Origin: an uncultured Eubacteriales bacterium
GTDB lineage: Bacteria > Bacillota > Clostridia > Oscillospirales > CAG-272
Direction: 5' to 3'
Assembly (NCBI GenBank): GCA_900542425.1
Contig: UQNQ01000002.1
Coordinates: forward strand, 114,485 to 178,484
DNA length: 64,000 nucleotides
The first letter of the stretch is position 1. Every line of letters begins with the position of its first letter. The notes under the pieces were generated by a model, which was not told where the DNA came from, made no database searches, and saw only the letters and a program-made list of their open reading frames with translations. The position numbers and the translations under genes were made by a program. This document shows, piece after piece, positions 51,765 to 61,257 of this stretch.

Positions 51765-52019
51765 ATGAAAATCAAAAAAGAAAAAATTGTCCGGCCGCCG
51801 CATGTTCCGATCCTGCCCCGCGAAACGGTCGAAATTGCAGGACGGTGTGAAATGCTGGTAACAGGCGTCCTCGGAATCGATGAATACAGCCGTGAAAAAA
51901 TCCGTGTCAATACAGGCGACGGTATCATTGAAATCGTCGGAAAAGCTCTCATCATGTGTTGGGCGGGAGAAAAAAAGTTGATGTTCCGAGGGGCCATTGA
52001 AACCGTCACATTTAACTGA
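51765..52019 (+). CDS. yqfC: Sporulation protein YqfC (YabP/YqfC family)
   Basis: The 84-aa protein has the YabP/YqfC pattern: LPRETVEIAGRCEMLVTGVLGIDEYSREKIRVNTG, ending with IEIVGKALIMCWAGEKKLMFRGAIETVTF. YqfC is expressed in the mother cell under sigma-E in Bacillus; its molecular role is not known. The start at 51765 is fixed by GGAGGT 5 bases upstream. A longer in-frame reading from 51672 would cover the upstream hairpin and has no ribosome site. It is followed by yqfD after 53 bp, the usual order. Confidence 0.9.
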   Translation: MKIKKEKIVRPPHVPILPRETVEIAGRCEMLVTGVLGIDEYSREKIRVNTGDGIIEIVGKALIMCWAGEKKLMFRGAIETVTFN

Positions 52020-52072
52020 AACCGGAAGAAAAATCCGGAATACAATAGCCATACAGCAAAACGGAGGCAGTT

Positions 52073-53272
52073 ATGGGAAAGATTTTTACTTTTGTTCGAA
52101 GCGATTACCGAATATCCGTAGATGAGAAAGACGGCAACCATGCGCTTGATTTTCTCGTATCGCATGATATCCCGTTTCACGGACTGGAAACAGAAAATGG
52201 GATTTTATCCTTCCATTTGTTCATTCCATACTTCAAAGAATATGAACGACTGCGCGCAGAAAATCGTTTTGCCGGTGAAAAACGGGAGCTTTGCGGACTA
52301 CGCGCGCTTATGCGCCGATACAAAGGACGAATCGGTCTTTTGGTGGGAGCCGTCGCTGCGCTTGTGCTCGTCATTTCTTCTTCTTTTTTTATTTGGGATA
52401 TCACCGTCACCGGTACGGATAAGCTCTCCTCTCAGACCATTATCGAGGCGCTGGAGCAGCACGGCGTCAAGCTTGGCGCCTATATTCCCGATTTGGATAC
52501 AGAAAAAATCGAACAGGCCATGGTCTTGGAAGTCGACGGACTTTCCTGGATCAGTCTCAATCTCCGCGGAACTGTCGCGTCCGTTGAAATCCGGGAAAGA
52601 AGTCAAGATGCGGACAAGGTCGATGTTCAGGCTCCGTCCAATCTCATTGCAGCGTTTGACGGGCAAATCGAATCGCTTGAAATCACAGGCGGTGTTGCCG
52701 CAGTAAACCGCGGGCAAATCGTCAAAAAAGGGGATCTTCTTGTAAGCGGTGTCATTGATTCCAACGCACTCGGTTATCGTCTTGTGCGCGCACGGGGAGA
52801 AGTCACGGCGCGGGTCACTCTCGTTTATAACGTTGAAATTCCGTATCAGAAAGAGGAAAAAGTCTATACCGGAAACTTCACAAACAAAAAATCCATAAAA
52901 ATTTTTTCTGAAACCATAAATCTTTTCGGAAAAGATAGCATTTCATATGAGAATTGTGATAGAATAGAAAAAGAAAAGCGGCTGTATCTCTTCGGCGTCA
53001 TTAAATTGCCTATCTTCATCACGGAAACGACCTATGCTGAATATGAAATGAAAGAAAAAACACTTTCTCAGTCGGAAGCTCTATCCCTCGCTTATGAAGA
53101 ACTCCGCAGCATCAGCGAAAATGACCTTGAAAATGCGGAAATTCTTTCCCGCCACACCCATTTTTCCGAGGATGAAAACGGTATTTATTTAAGAGAGGAA
53201 GTAGAATGCATCCTCGATATTACGCAAGAGGTCAAAATTGAAACGGATGAAGCATCCCCTTCGGAACAGTAA
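52073..53272 (+). CDS. yqfD: Sporulation protein YqfD
   Basis: The 399-aa protein has a small N-terminal cytoplasmic domain and one transmembrane helix (about residues 90-110, LLVGAVAALVLVISSSFFIWDI). An extracytoplasmic part follows, with ITVTGTDKLSSQTIIEALEQHGV and SWISLNLRGTVASVEIRER, which resemble the POTRA-like start of YqfD. AFDGQIESLEITGGVAAVNRGQIVKKGDLLVSGV comes next. YqfD is needed for efficient sporulation in Bacillus through an unknown mechanism. ACGGAGG precedes the ATG. The C-terminus is acidic. It lies between yqfC and phoH, as in most Firmicutes. Confidence 0.93.
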   Translation: MGKIFTFVRSDYRISVDEKDGNHALDFLVSHDIPFHGLETENGILSFHLFIPYFKEYERLRAENRFAGEKRELCGLRALMRRYKGRIGLLVGAVAALVLVISSSFFIWDITVTGTDKLSSQTIIEALEQHGVKLGAYIPDLDTEKIEQAMVLEVDGLSWISLNLRGTVASVEIRERSQDADKVDVQAPSNLIAAFDGQIESLEITGGVAAVNRGQIVKKGDLLVSGVIDSNALGYRLVRARGEVTARVTLVYNVEIPYQKEEKVYTGNFTNKKSIKIFSETINLFGKDSISYENCDRIEKEKRLYLFGVIKLPIFITETTYAEYEMKEKTLSQSEALSLAYEELRSISENDLENAEILSRHTHFSEDENGIYLREEVECILDITQEVKIETDEASPSEQ

Positions 53273-53534
53273 TTCCGACAGAGAGAGACAACGCGGCAAA
53301 AAGGAATGCCGGCTTTCTATATAAAAAAGACGTTATCTGTGTTCCTTTCGATATTGCCTGACTTTTTCCGATGCACAGGCACCGTGTCATCCTGTCTGTG
53401 CCTCTTCAAAATAAAACCTTTCAACATCTTTCCTTTTCAAGAGAAAGAATCTTTCCCAGTATCTTCCGGAAAAAGTTATGCAGCATTCCAATCTCTTTGT
53501 ATCAGTCGTTTTAAAAATAAGGAGAAAATCATTC

Positions 53535-54554
53535 ATGTACGAAAAAATCCTTCTTACTGACAGCGCACAGCAAACCGCGTCTCTATTCGGAAACTTTGAC
53601 CAAAATATCACAGTTATCGAAAAAGCTTTTGACGTTTCCGTCTTCAATCGAGACACAGAAAAAGCGCAGGGAGACGCTGTTGTCATTCGCGGTGAGGACA
53701 GCGATAAGGTTCTCGCCGCATATACCGCACTGGAGTATCTCAAAAACATGGCAGAAATGGGAAGCGAACTTTCCGAACAAAGCGTGGAATACGTCGTTTC
53801 CATGGTGAAAAGCGGCGAGCCCCTCGAGCATTTCGGCGACGACTGTATTTGTGTGACGACAAAAGGCAAGCCGATCAAAGCAAAAACAGTCGGACAGAAA
53901 AAATACATTGACGCTATCAAGAAAAATACCGTCATTCTCGGTATCGGCCCCGCCGGTACGGGCAAGACGTTTCTTGCTGTCGCAGCCGCTTCCACCGCGC
54001 TTCGCAACAAAGAAGTTTCCCGCATTATTCTGACCCGTCCCGCTGTGGAAGCAGGTGAAAAGCTTGGCTTTCTGCCCGGCGACCTGCAGACAAAGATTGA
54101 TCCGTATTTGCGTCCGCTTCATGATGCCCTTTTTGAAATGCTGGGGGCAGAAACCTATCAGAAGCACATCGAGCGCGGTACCATTGAAATCGCACCTCTC
54201 GCTTATATGCGGGGACGTACACTTGATGACAGCTTTATTATTCTTGATGAGGCGCAGAATACCACGCCGGAGCAGATGAAAATGTTCTTGACAAGGCTTG
54301 GATTTAACTCCAAAGCGGTTGTAACCGGAGATATCACACAGACCGACCTGCCGACGGGAGCGCGTTCCGGACTTGTTGAAGCAATGAAAATCCTGCACGG
54401 AATCGAAGGAATTGCCATTCATGAATTTTCTGAGCGCGATGTCGTTCGCCACAAGCTTGTCCAGCGCATCATTCTCGCCTATGAAAAATACGAACGTGAA
54501 AAACGAGCAAAAAGTGAAAAATTCCGCGTTGTCAAAAAGGAAAAAGACAAATGA
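53535..54554 (+). CDS. PhoH-family ATPase (PhoH-like, putative RNA-associated)
   Basis: The 339-aa protein has an N-terminal domain of about 110 residues, then the P-loop ATPase: GIGPAGTGKTFLAVAAA, RPAVEAGEKLGFLPGDLQ, Walker B FIILDEAQNTTPEQMKMFLTR and VVTGDITQTDLP. PhoH proteins of this operon are linked to RNA metabolism and act near YbeY. AAGGAGA (53519-53525) lies 9 bases before the ATG at 53535; the longer frame has no such site. The stop overlaps the ybeY start by 4 bp (ATGA). The C-terminus is very basic, as expected for nucleic-acid contact. Confidence 0.95.
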   Translation: MYEKILLTDSAQQTASLFGNFDQNITVIEKAFDVSVFNRDTEKAQGDAVVIRGEDSDKVLAAYTALEYLKNMAEMGSELSEQSVEYVVSMVKSGEPLEHFGDDCICVTTKGKPIKAKTVGQKKYIDAIKKNTVILGIGPAGTGKTFLAVAAASTALRNKEVSRIILTRPAVEAGEKLGFLPGDLQTKIDPYLRPLHDALFEMLGAETYQKHIERGTIEIAPLAYMRGRTLDDSFIILDEAQNTTPEQMKMFLTRLGFNSKAVVTGDITQTDLPTGARSGLVEAMKILHGIEGIAIHEFSERDVVRHKLVQRIILAYEKYEREKRAKSEKFRVVKKEKDK

Positions 54555-55048
54555 AGCATACCGTATATTTTCAAAATCGACAGAAAACCGTTAAAATCAC
54601 ACCCGCTATCCGCAGTCTCATCCGAAAGGCAGTGACGGAAACGCTTCACGAGGAAGCGTTTCCCCGTCCGGCAGAAATTTCCGTAAGCTTTGTAGACAAT
54701 AAGGAAATCCATGCGCTCAATCTTGAATATCGGGAAAAGGACAAGCCTACCGACGTGCTTTCTTTTCCCATGTGGGAGGAAGACGACAGTCAAAGCGATG
54801 TTGCCGCAGGGGATATCGACCCGGCAAATGAAGCTGTTATGCTCGGCGATATTGTCATCTCCGCGGAAAAGGCCGTTGCCCAAGCGGCGGAGTACGGGCA
54901 CTCTCCCGAACGGGAATTCGCCTTTCTTGCCGTACATTCCACACTTCACCTGCTTGGTTACGACCATGAAACCTCCGCAGAAGAAGAAGCGTATATGATT
55001 CAAAAGCAGGAAGATGTTTTGACGGCAATCGGGGTTCCGCGTATATAA
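54551..55048 (+). CDS. ybeY: Endoribonuclease YbeY, rRNA maturation factor
   Basis: YbeY is a metal-dependent RNase involved in 16S rRNA 3' maturation and ribosome quality control. The 165-aa protein has the three-histidine zinc motif HSTLHLLGYDH (HxxxHxxxxxH) near residue 130. The preceding block is EISVSFVDNKEIHALNLEYREKDKPTDVLSFPM, characteristic of the family. It overlaps phoH by 4 bp, so translation is coupled. In many Firmicutes dgkA and cdd follow; here they are absent and era comes after 268 bp. Confidence 0.95.
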   Translation: MKHTVYFQNRQKTVKITPAIRSLIRKAVTETLHEEAFPRPAEISVSFVDNKEIHALNLEYREKDKPTDVLSFPMWEEDDSQSDVAAGDIDPANEAVMLGDIVISAEKAVAQAAEYGHSPEREFAFLAVHSTLHLLGYDHETSAEEEAYMIQKQEDVLTAIGVPRI

Positions 55049-55316
55049 ACGCCACAAAAAAATGTCAGTTCAAAATACACTGAAAACTACATAAAAAATA
55101 TGAAGATTCCAAAAAAATTTTCTCTTTCTCAGAACGCTGTTTGAAAGATAGCCCTTTGTCCTACCCCTCATCATCCGTGTCGTCTCTGAAAAAAGGAGAT
55201 GTTGATTAGACCGAATATCGGCTCTTACCGATGCAAAAAGCAATGAAAATTGCGGTCTGGCATCTTATTTCCACAAAAACAAGCTTGCCGCTCAGTCGGC
55301 GGAAAGGACTATTACG

Positions 55317-56204
55317 ATGAAAAAAAATCTATTCGCCGCCCTTATTGGCAGACCGAATGTCGGAAAATCGACACTTCTCAACAGCATGTTAGGCGAACAT
55401 GTATCGATTGTATCTCCAAAACCCCAGACAACAAGAACAAAAATTACCGGTATTTTAACCAAAGGAGAGACACAATATGTCTTTCTCGACACCCCCGGCG
55501 TTCACAAACCGAAGGACAAGCTCGGTTCCTATATGATGAAGGTCGCAGACGGAGCGGCGGCAGACGTAGACGTCATTCTGCTTCTTGTCGAAGCCGGAGA
55601 CCGTGTCGGTCCTGTGGAAACAGAACTGCTTCGCCGCTTTGAGGGATCAAGGATTCCGACGATACTCATTATCAACAAAATCGATCTTTGCGATGCAAAG
55701 ACAATCGGCGACACCATCGCGCGATTCTCCGAACGCCACACTTTTGACGCCGTGATTCCGATCTCCGCCAAAAACGGAAAAAATGTCGATATTATTTTCG
55801 AAGAACTCGAAAAATTCGCCGTCGAAGGACCGTGGTTTTTCCCCGACGACATTCTGACCGATCAGCCGGAGCGTGTCATCGCCTCTGAAATCATCAGGGA
55901 AAAGCTTCTTCTCGCCTTAGGAGATGAAATCCCGCATGGTATCGCCGTCGTCATTGAAAGCTTTTCCGAAAAGAAAAATCTTCTCTCTATCCGCGCGGAA
56001 ATCTTTTGCGAAAAAGCTTCCCACAAGCCCATTATCATCGGAAAAAACGGAGAAATGCTGAAAAAAATAGGCTCGCGCGCACGAGAAGACATGGAACGAT
56101 TTTTCGGAATTCAGGTTTTTCTTGATTTATGGGTAAAGGTCAAAGAAAATTGGCGCGACAGCACCGCTGTGATCGCCAATTTCGGATTTAAGGACGAATC
56201 ATGA
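55317..56204 (+). CDS. era: GTPase Era
   Basis: Era binds 16S rRNA and takes part in 30S assembly and cell-cycle control. The 295-aa protein has G1 GRPNVGKSTLLN (residues 12-23), G3 FLDTPGVH and G4 INKIDLCD. The C-terminal KH domain has PIIIGKNGEMLKKIGSRAREDMERFF. GGAAAGGA lies 8 bases before the ATG. It is in the phoH-ybeY-era-recO block. The 268-bp gap upstream holds no gene, though an AAGGAG followed by a 15-codon frame occurs at about 55193. Confidence 0.96.
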   Translation: MKKNLFAALIGRPNVGKSTLLNSMLGEHVSIVSPKPQTTRTKITGILTKGETQYVFLDTPGVHKPKDKLGSYMMKVADGAAADVDVILLLVEAGDRVGPVETELLRRFEGSRIPTILIINKIDLCDAKTIGDTIARFSERHTFDAVIPISAKNGKNVDIIFEELEKFAVEGPWFFPDDILTDQPERVIASEIIREKLLLALGDEIPHGIAVVIESFSEKKNLLSIRAEIFCEKASHKPIIIGKNGEMLKKIGSRAREDMERFFGIQVFLDLWVKVKENWRDSTAVIANFGFKDES

Positions 56205-56472
56205 TTTTGCCCTGCCTCTGCCCTCGACAAGCTAAGACGTGCTTATCCCTTACGGATTTTTTCTTCTTTGCGTGACATTCGACGGCAATTTCACAGAGAG
56301 GATTGCGACAAAAGCAAGCGCTTCTCCTGAAAAACTCATGCTGCTTTGGGTTTTCACTCTATTCTTTATCCTATGCTGTAACTTTTTATTTTTTTCGACC
56401 GTATGGAGGCCGTGATTTTCACCGACAAAGAAGCCCACCCAGAATTTCAATTTCACCAAAAGGAGATTTCTC

Positions 56473-57294
56473 ATGATAGAAACCGTGAAAGGTTTGATTT
56501 TAAGAGAAACGCCAATCGGCGAATACGATAAAATCATGACGGTTCTGACTGCCAGTCATGGAAAAATCTCCGTATTTGCAAGAGGGGCCAAGCGTCTGAA
56601 AAGTCCGCTTTTCACCCCGACACAGCTTTTTTCCTATTCAGAAATGACACTCTATAAATCCACAAATACCTATTACATGCGGCAGGGCGCACTTGTAGAA
56701 AGCTTTTATCACATTCGGGACACTCTGGAAGGCACAGCTCTCGCCGGATATCTCGCGGACATCGCCGCAGATATCGCTTTGGAAGAACAAGAGGAAGAAA
56801 CCCTTTTACGGCTCACACTGAATAGCTTTTATGCTATTGCCGAAAAAGTCAAGCCCATAGAACAAATTAAAGCGGTATTTGAATTGCGTGTAGTATCGGA
56901 AGCGGGCTTCCGTCCTAATCTTGTTGCCTGCGATGGCTGCGGACGTTCGGATATGGAAACGTATTACTTTGATGTGACAAACGGCATTTTTTACTGCGAA
57001 AACTGTTTCCGTACATCACAAACTGCATTAGAACATTCCGCCGCAAGGCAAAGTGAAGCGGATTCTATTTATCACACCGGACAGCTGATTGCGCTGCTCT
57101 CATCTTCTGTGTTTGCCGCTATGCGTTATGCTGTCTATGCAAAGCTGGAGCGAATTTTTGCCTTCGAGCTGAAAGAGGAGGCGCTGCGTGATTTTGCATC
57201 CGTATGTGAAAAATATCTTTTGTGTCATTTGGAACACGGTTTTTCCACACTTGATTTCTACCATAGTGTTATTCCTTCCCTTTCTCCCGATTAA
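56473..57294 (+). CDS. recO: DNA repair protein RecO
   Basis: RecO promotes loading of RecA on SSB-coated DNA and strand annealing. The 273-aa protein has the N-terminal OB fold (KGLILRETPIGEYDKIMTVLTASHGKISVFARGAKR). A helical domain with a zinc-binding set follows: CDGCGRSD and, later, CENCF (four cysteines). AAAAGGAG lies 7 bases before the ATG. It is 268 bp after era on the same strand and is the last gene of the block. No clear terminator follows. Confidence 0.95.
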   Translation: MIETVKGLILRETPIGEYDKIMTVLTASHGKISVFARGAKRLKSPLFTPTQLFSYSEMTLYKSTNTYYMRQGALVESFYHIRDTLEGTALAGYLADIAADIALEEQEEETLLRLTLNSFYAIAEKVKPIEQIKAVFELRVVSEAGFRPNLVACDGCGRSDMETYYFDVTNGIFYCENCFRTSQTALEHSAARQSEADSIYHTGQLIALLSSSVFAAMRYAVYAKLERIFAFELKEEALRDFASVCEKYLLCHLEHGFSTLDFYHSVIPSLSPD

Positions 57295-57699
57295 CAAAAA
57301 AGGCTTGCTCAGTTTCACTCTTCAAATCTTTTGAAAATCAGGCCGGACACCGTTTTCTCCGATAAACGCTGCTGTTTTTTGCAGATTGGTCGGGAATCCC
57401 TTCCTCAAAACGCCTTTTATTAACCGGTGTCTGACGTCTCTTATCTGATATTCACTGCCAGATACGCCTTTTTACCGTTCGCGCATGCGGAAGTTTTCTC
57501 GAATTTGAAATTTTTCTTTTTTCAATAAAGTTTCTATCTGAGATACGTCTTGATGAACAAAAATTTCGTTTGACTGAAAGGTTACTCTTGGCAAGGTTAT
57601 AGCTTTGCCGTTTCAGTTTAAATGATATACTATTGTTGTGGACCTCTTAGGTCAACTTCTTGCATAATAAAAAATTAAAAGTTAGAGAGGAAATTACAC
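57295..57699. other. Intergenic region between recO and the DUF4177 gene
   Basis: About 405 bases without a gene. A TATACT at 57626-57631 has a poor upstream partner (TTTGCC, 16 bp), so it is only a weak promoter candidate. No hairpin with a U tail was found after recO. Confidence 0.5.
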
Positions 57700-57888
57700 A
57701 TGAAAAGATACGAATATATGACAGCAGATTTAAGTGCAGAACCCTCTTTTAATGTTCATACGAAATTAATCAGATATATTGAAAAATTGAATGAATACGG
57801 CAAACAGGGATGGAGATTAATCTCCGGAACAGATGATTGGAAATATTCAATTTTTGAGAGAGAAATTGAGGATCATGAAGAAAAATAG
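57700..57888 (+). CDS. Small DUF4177-like protein
   Basis: The 62-aa product has the DUF4177 pattern: MKRYEYMTAD at the start, then KLNEYGKQGWRLISGTDDWKYSIFERE. The family has no known function. AGAGAGGAAA lies just before the ATG, and a strong terminator follows 40 bases after the stop, so it appears to be a monocistronic gene. No membrane segment or signal is present. Confidence 0.8.
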   Translation: MKRYEYMTADLSAEPSFNVHTKLIRYIEKLNEYGKQGWRLISGTDDWKYSIFEREIEDHEEK

Positions 57889-57927
57889 GTTATCCCCGCT
57901 GACACTTATCCCGCACCGAGACGAAAT

Positions 57928-57967
57928 AAAACCGAGAGAGCAAACACAAAAGCTCTCTCGGTTTTTT
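57928..57967. terminator. Bidirectional terminator between the DUF4177 gene and mgtE
   Basis: Perfect 14-bp arms 57928-57941 and 57952-57965 with a 10-base loop. T6 lies on the plus side and a T-rich tail on the minus side. Confidence 0.9.
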
Positions 57968-58006
57968 ATACAGTAATTAAGCATGCTTTTTATCTTATTT
58001 CCCAAA

Positions 58007-59389
58007 TTATCCACCCATCAACGCAGGGATGAAATGCGACGCAAGCGCAAAATATACAATCAGCGCAAGCGCATCCACAACCGTCGTGATAAGGGGATTT
58101 GCAATCACAGCGGGATCCAAGTGGCAGACTTTCGCAAGCAAAGGCAAAAGACATCCGACAAGCTTTGCAATCACAACGACAAAAAGAAGCGTTGCCGAAA
58201 CGACAAGAGAAATAACAAGCCCATCTGGCTCTGCATGAAGTCCGTCAATATACATCACCTTAAGAAAAACGGCAGGCACCAAAGTCAATCCGCACAGAAG
58301 CGATACGCGAAGTTCCTTCCAAACGACGCGAAAGATATCACGGATTCCGATCTCCCCAAGGGAAAGCCCGCGGATAATGATAGCAGTGACTTGTCCACCC
58401 GCATTGCCTCCCGTATCCATGATCATCGGGATAAATGCCGTTAAAACGGTACATGCGGCAAGTGCCGCCTCATAGGAGGAAATAATTTTAGAGGTAAAGG
58501 TTGCGGATATCATCAAAAGCAAGAGCCACGGAATACGGGATGCCCATGAACGGAAAATTCCGGTTTTCAAATAAGGTTTTTCCGAAGGCAAAATCGCCGC
58601 CATCTGCTCGATATCCTCTGTCGCCTCCGATTCAATAATATCCATTGCGTCATCCACCGTGACGATGCCGACAAGCCGATTTTCCGCATCCAGAACAGGA
58701 ATCGCGAGAAACCCATATTTCTTTATTTGTGTTGCTGCGAATTCTTTATCGTCAGTGGTTTTCACGGCAATGAAATCCGTCTGCATGATCGTCTCAAGCT
58801 TTGTTTCTCTATTCGAAAGAAGCAACGTTTTGGCAGATACAATTCCCACAAGCGTCCGGTTCTCCGTCACATAGCAGGTATAGATGGTTTCCTTATCGAT
58901 TCCTTCCAAACGAATCTTGTCAAAGGCTTCCCCGACCGTCATATCCCTGCGCAGGCTGACGTATTCCGGTGTCATAATGCTGCCGGCGCTGTCTTCCGGA
59001 TAAAGTAAAATTTCATTGATAAGCCGTCTAGTTTCCGGATCCGCGCTTTTTAAAATTCTGGCAACGACATTGGCAGGCATTTCCTCTACAATGTCAACGG
59101 CATCATCAAGGGCAAGTTCATCAACAATTTCTTTTAATTCCTTGTCGTTGAAGCTGGCAAGAAGCATTTCCTGCTTTTCACTTTCCATTGCGACAAAAAC
59201 CTCCGCTGCCTGTTCTTTTGACAGCAGACGAAAGCTGATTGTGATTTCCTTTTCAGAAAAACCGTCTAGCGCTTCTGCGATATCGACAGGATTTTCATGT
59301 GTGAAAAGCTCCTTTAAGGATTTAAATTCCTTCTCCCGGAGCAAGGTCTCAATTTGTTCATGAAGCTCATATGCGGAAAACATATTCAT
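58007..59389 (-). CDS. mgtE: Magnesium transporter MgtE
   Basis: The 460-aa protein has the MgtE N-terminal helical domain (LFTHENPVDIAEALDGFSEKE, residues 28-48, to about 130). Two CBS domains follow (IMTPEYVSLRRDMTVGEAFDKIR and IMQTDFIAVKTTDDKEF through AMDIIESEA). Five transmembrane helices then carry the pore signature MIMDTGGNAGGQ and the end segment PAVIANPLITTVVDA. The cytoplasmic domains sense Mg2+ and gate the channel. AGGAAGG lies 4-10 bases before two alternative ATGs (59389 and 59383), so the start is uncertain by two codons. No M-box riboswitch was recognised in the 225 bp upstream. Confidence 0.96.
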   Translation of the reverse strand: MNMFSAYELHEQIETLLREKEFKSLKELFTHENPVDIAEALDGFSEKEITISFRLLSKEQAAEVFVAMESEKQEMLLASFNDKELKEIVDELALDDAVDIVEEMPANVVARILKSADPETRRLINEILLYPEDSAGSIMTPEYVSLRRDMTVGEAFDKIRLEGIDKETIYTCYVTENRTLVGIVSAKTLLLSNRETKLETIMQTDFIAVKTTDDKEFAATQIKKYGFLAIPVLDAENRLVGIVTVDDAMDIIESEATEDIEQMAAILPSEKPYLKTGIFRSWASRIPWLLLLMISATFTSKIISSYEAALAACTVLTAFIPMIMDTGGNAGGQVTAIIIRGLSLGEIGIRDIFRVVWKELRVSLLCGLTLVPAVFLKVMYIDGLHAEPDGLVISLVVSATLLFVVVIAKLVGCLLPLLAKVCHLDPAVIANPLITTVVDALALIVYFALASHFIPALMGG

Positions 59390-59614
59390 CGCCCCTTCCT
59401 CTGTTTATTCTATAATATCAATATCCTTTCTTTGCCCAACCTAAAGCAAAATAACAAAGAAAATATCCGTTTATGCTCACTTGGTATATAACTTTTTCTT
59501 CTGAAAACTGCTTTCTTATATGAAGATTTTATTGAAGCATTTTCTCCGGAACAATCTTCCAAAAAATTTTTATCATTCTGCCCCAAAACCGCTTCCCGCA
59601 TCCGTACCATACCG

Positions 59615-60910
59615 TTATTTTTTTCTGCCGGATATCCGTCGGTCTCTAAAATATTTTCTTGTTCTTTTTTCAATATCAATCATGGCATCCATAATAAAAA
59701 TGGCAAGCGCAATCGCGCCCGTAATCAACAACGTTTCAATTAAAACCTCTGATGCGCTTTCCGTTCCATAAATGATATTATAAACTGCTCTGTAAATTCC
59801 GACTCCCGGAACAAGAGGAAGAATCCCTCCGAGCAAAAAGAGGATAACCGGCGCTTTCAATGTACGCGCACAAAAATACGCGCAAAAATCGGAAACAAGC
59901 GCCGCAAAAAAAGAAGCCCAAACCGCAGAAAGCCCCAGAGAATCAGAAAAGAGATATACCGCCCAGCTAATTAATGCAATAAGTCCGGCCGGCAACAGAT
60001 ATCGCTTGGGAATTTCAAAATACAAGCCAAATCCGATAATTGCGACAGATGAGAAAACAACAGCTTTGATAAAAGCAAAAGCAGTATGCACAGAAAGATC
60101 AAATGTAAAATTGAGTACATCCGACAACCCCACAGCGCCAGAAAGCGAAAGTCCCGCACCAACGCCAAGCGCAACGGAAGCTGCAATCATCAGCGCTTCA
60201 ATTGTGCGAGATCCTGCCGAAATATAATCTCCCTGCAGAGTATCTCTGATGGCATTGGTAAGCGCAAGTCCGGGAACAAGCGGCATCATTGTGCCGACAA
60301 TCATGTATTGACTGTGAAAAGCAATCCCTGTCCATTCCCCTGCGAAATAGGAAAATGCGGTAGCTCCGATGGTAATCACGGCGGCACTGATCATGCTTAC
60401 AATAAACGTCTTTCGAATTCGAGGCGCCAGCACAAGAAGGACAAAAGAAAGCAGCAAGCCGCAAAAAACCGCGCCAAGCGCGTCAAGGAAACTGCCTCCA
60501 AAAACAATGGAAAATCCACTGGAAGCAAGTACAATCCCGATCATTGTCAAAAAATTGGAATACTGCCTTTTATTTTTAATTGCCCGAAGCCTCTCCATCG
60601 CTTCGTCCAGCGTGATTTTCCCATCGCAGAAATTACGTGAAACACTGTTGACCTCTGTCACTCTGCCAAGATTCAGAGCTGTCCCTGAAATCCGCTGTGT
60701 AATGGACAAGGTTTCACTTGCCGGATCCGAAAGCGTTACCATCAGTCCTGTTGTGAATACAAACGATTCCGCATGCGCAAAATTTGACGTACTGAGAATA
60801 CGCTGAAGCGTATCCTCCACACGATGTGTTTCTGCTCCGGAGCGAATCATAATTTCCCCGGCCATAACTGCCATATCCAAAAGCTTTCTGTAGTATTCGG
60901 GCGATTCCAA
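59615..60910 (-). CDS. ThrE-family threonine/serine exporter
   Basis: The 431-aa protein joins the two ThrE parts. The N-terminal DUF1212 region has MAGEIMIRSGAETHRVEDTLQRIL and about five transmembrane helices. The C-terminal DUF3815-like region is LISWAVYLFSDSLGLSAVWASFFAALVSDFCAYF, ending with LFLLGGILPLVPGVGIYRAVY. ThrE exports threonine and serine. In many Firmicutes the two halves are separate genes; here they are one chain. The start is TTG (60910) with GGAG 8 bases upstream, and the promoter at 60946-60974 is close to consensus. Confidence 0.9.
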   Translation of the reverse strand: MESPEYYRKLLDMAVMAGEIMIRSGAETHRVEDTLQRILSTSNFAHAESFVFTTGLMVTLSDPASETLSITQRISGTALNLGRVTEVNSVSRNFCDGKITLDEAMERLRAIKNKRQYSNFLTMIGIVLASSGFSIVFGGSFLDALGAVFCGLLLSFVLLVLAPRIRKTFIVSMISAAVITIGATAFSYFAGEWTGIAFHSQYMIVGTMMPLVPGLALTNAIRDTLQGDYISAGSRTIEALMIAASVALGVGAGLSLSGAVGLSDVLNFTFDLSVHTAFAFIKAVVFSSVAIIGFGLYFEIPKRYLLPAGLIALISWAVYLFSDSLGLSAVWASFFAALVSDFCAYFCARTLKAPVILFLLGGILPLVPGVGIYRAVYNIIYGTESASEVLIETLLITGAIALAIFIMDAMIDIEKRTRKYFRDRRISGRKK

Positions 60911-60945
60911 ATTATCAGCTCCGTTCCAAAAAATTTTCCTTTCCT

Positions 60946-60974
60946 CTTATACCACATTCCGAAGGTTTTGTCAA
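60946..60974 (-). promoter_or_regulatory. Sigma-A promoter of the ThrE-type exporter gene
   Basis: On the minus strand TTGACA (60969-60974), 17-bp spacer, TATAAG (60946-60951), about 30 bases before the TTG start. Confidence 0.85.
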
Positions 60975-61074
60975 GGCAACGAAAGCCGTTTTTCTTTTTT
61001 CCTTTTTTCAGACGGATTTTTTCGTCAAAATTCCTCAAAAATTTGATAAGCCGGTAGAAAAAACGCTTTTTATG

Positions 61075-61083
61075 TGATATAAT
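61075..61083 (+). promoter_or_regulatory. Extended -10 promoter of the DUF1846 gene
   Basis: TGATATAAT (61075-61083) is an extended -10 element. The -35 position (TAGAAA, 61055-61060) is weak. The start near 61090 leaves a leader of about 170 nt. Confidence 0.65.
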
Positions 61084-61257
61084 GTTTGACAGAAATATTT
61101 GGGACATTCCGTCCTCCCAGCGGCGGAACTGAAATTCTACTTAAGAAAAATTCTGGGCTGTCCTTATTTTTTGTTATTGGTATTTGAATTGTACGCAATT
61201 TACCGATTGATATTCTTTCGGTTTTATGATTCCATCATCGCATCAGAGGAGACCATT

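Noticed and set aside
59390..59614. M-box riboswitch before mgtE
   Set aside because: The 225-bp region shows no recognisable M-box layout.
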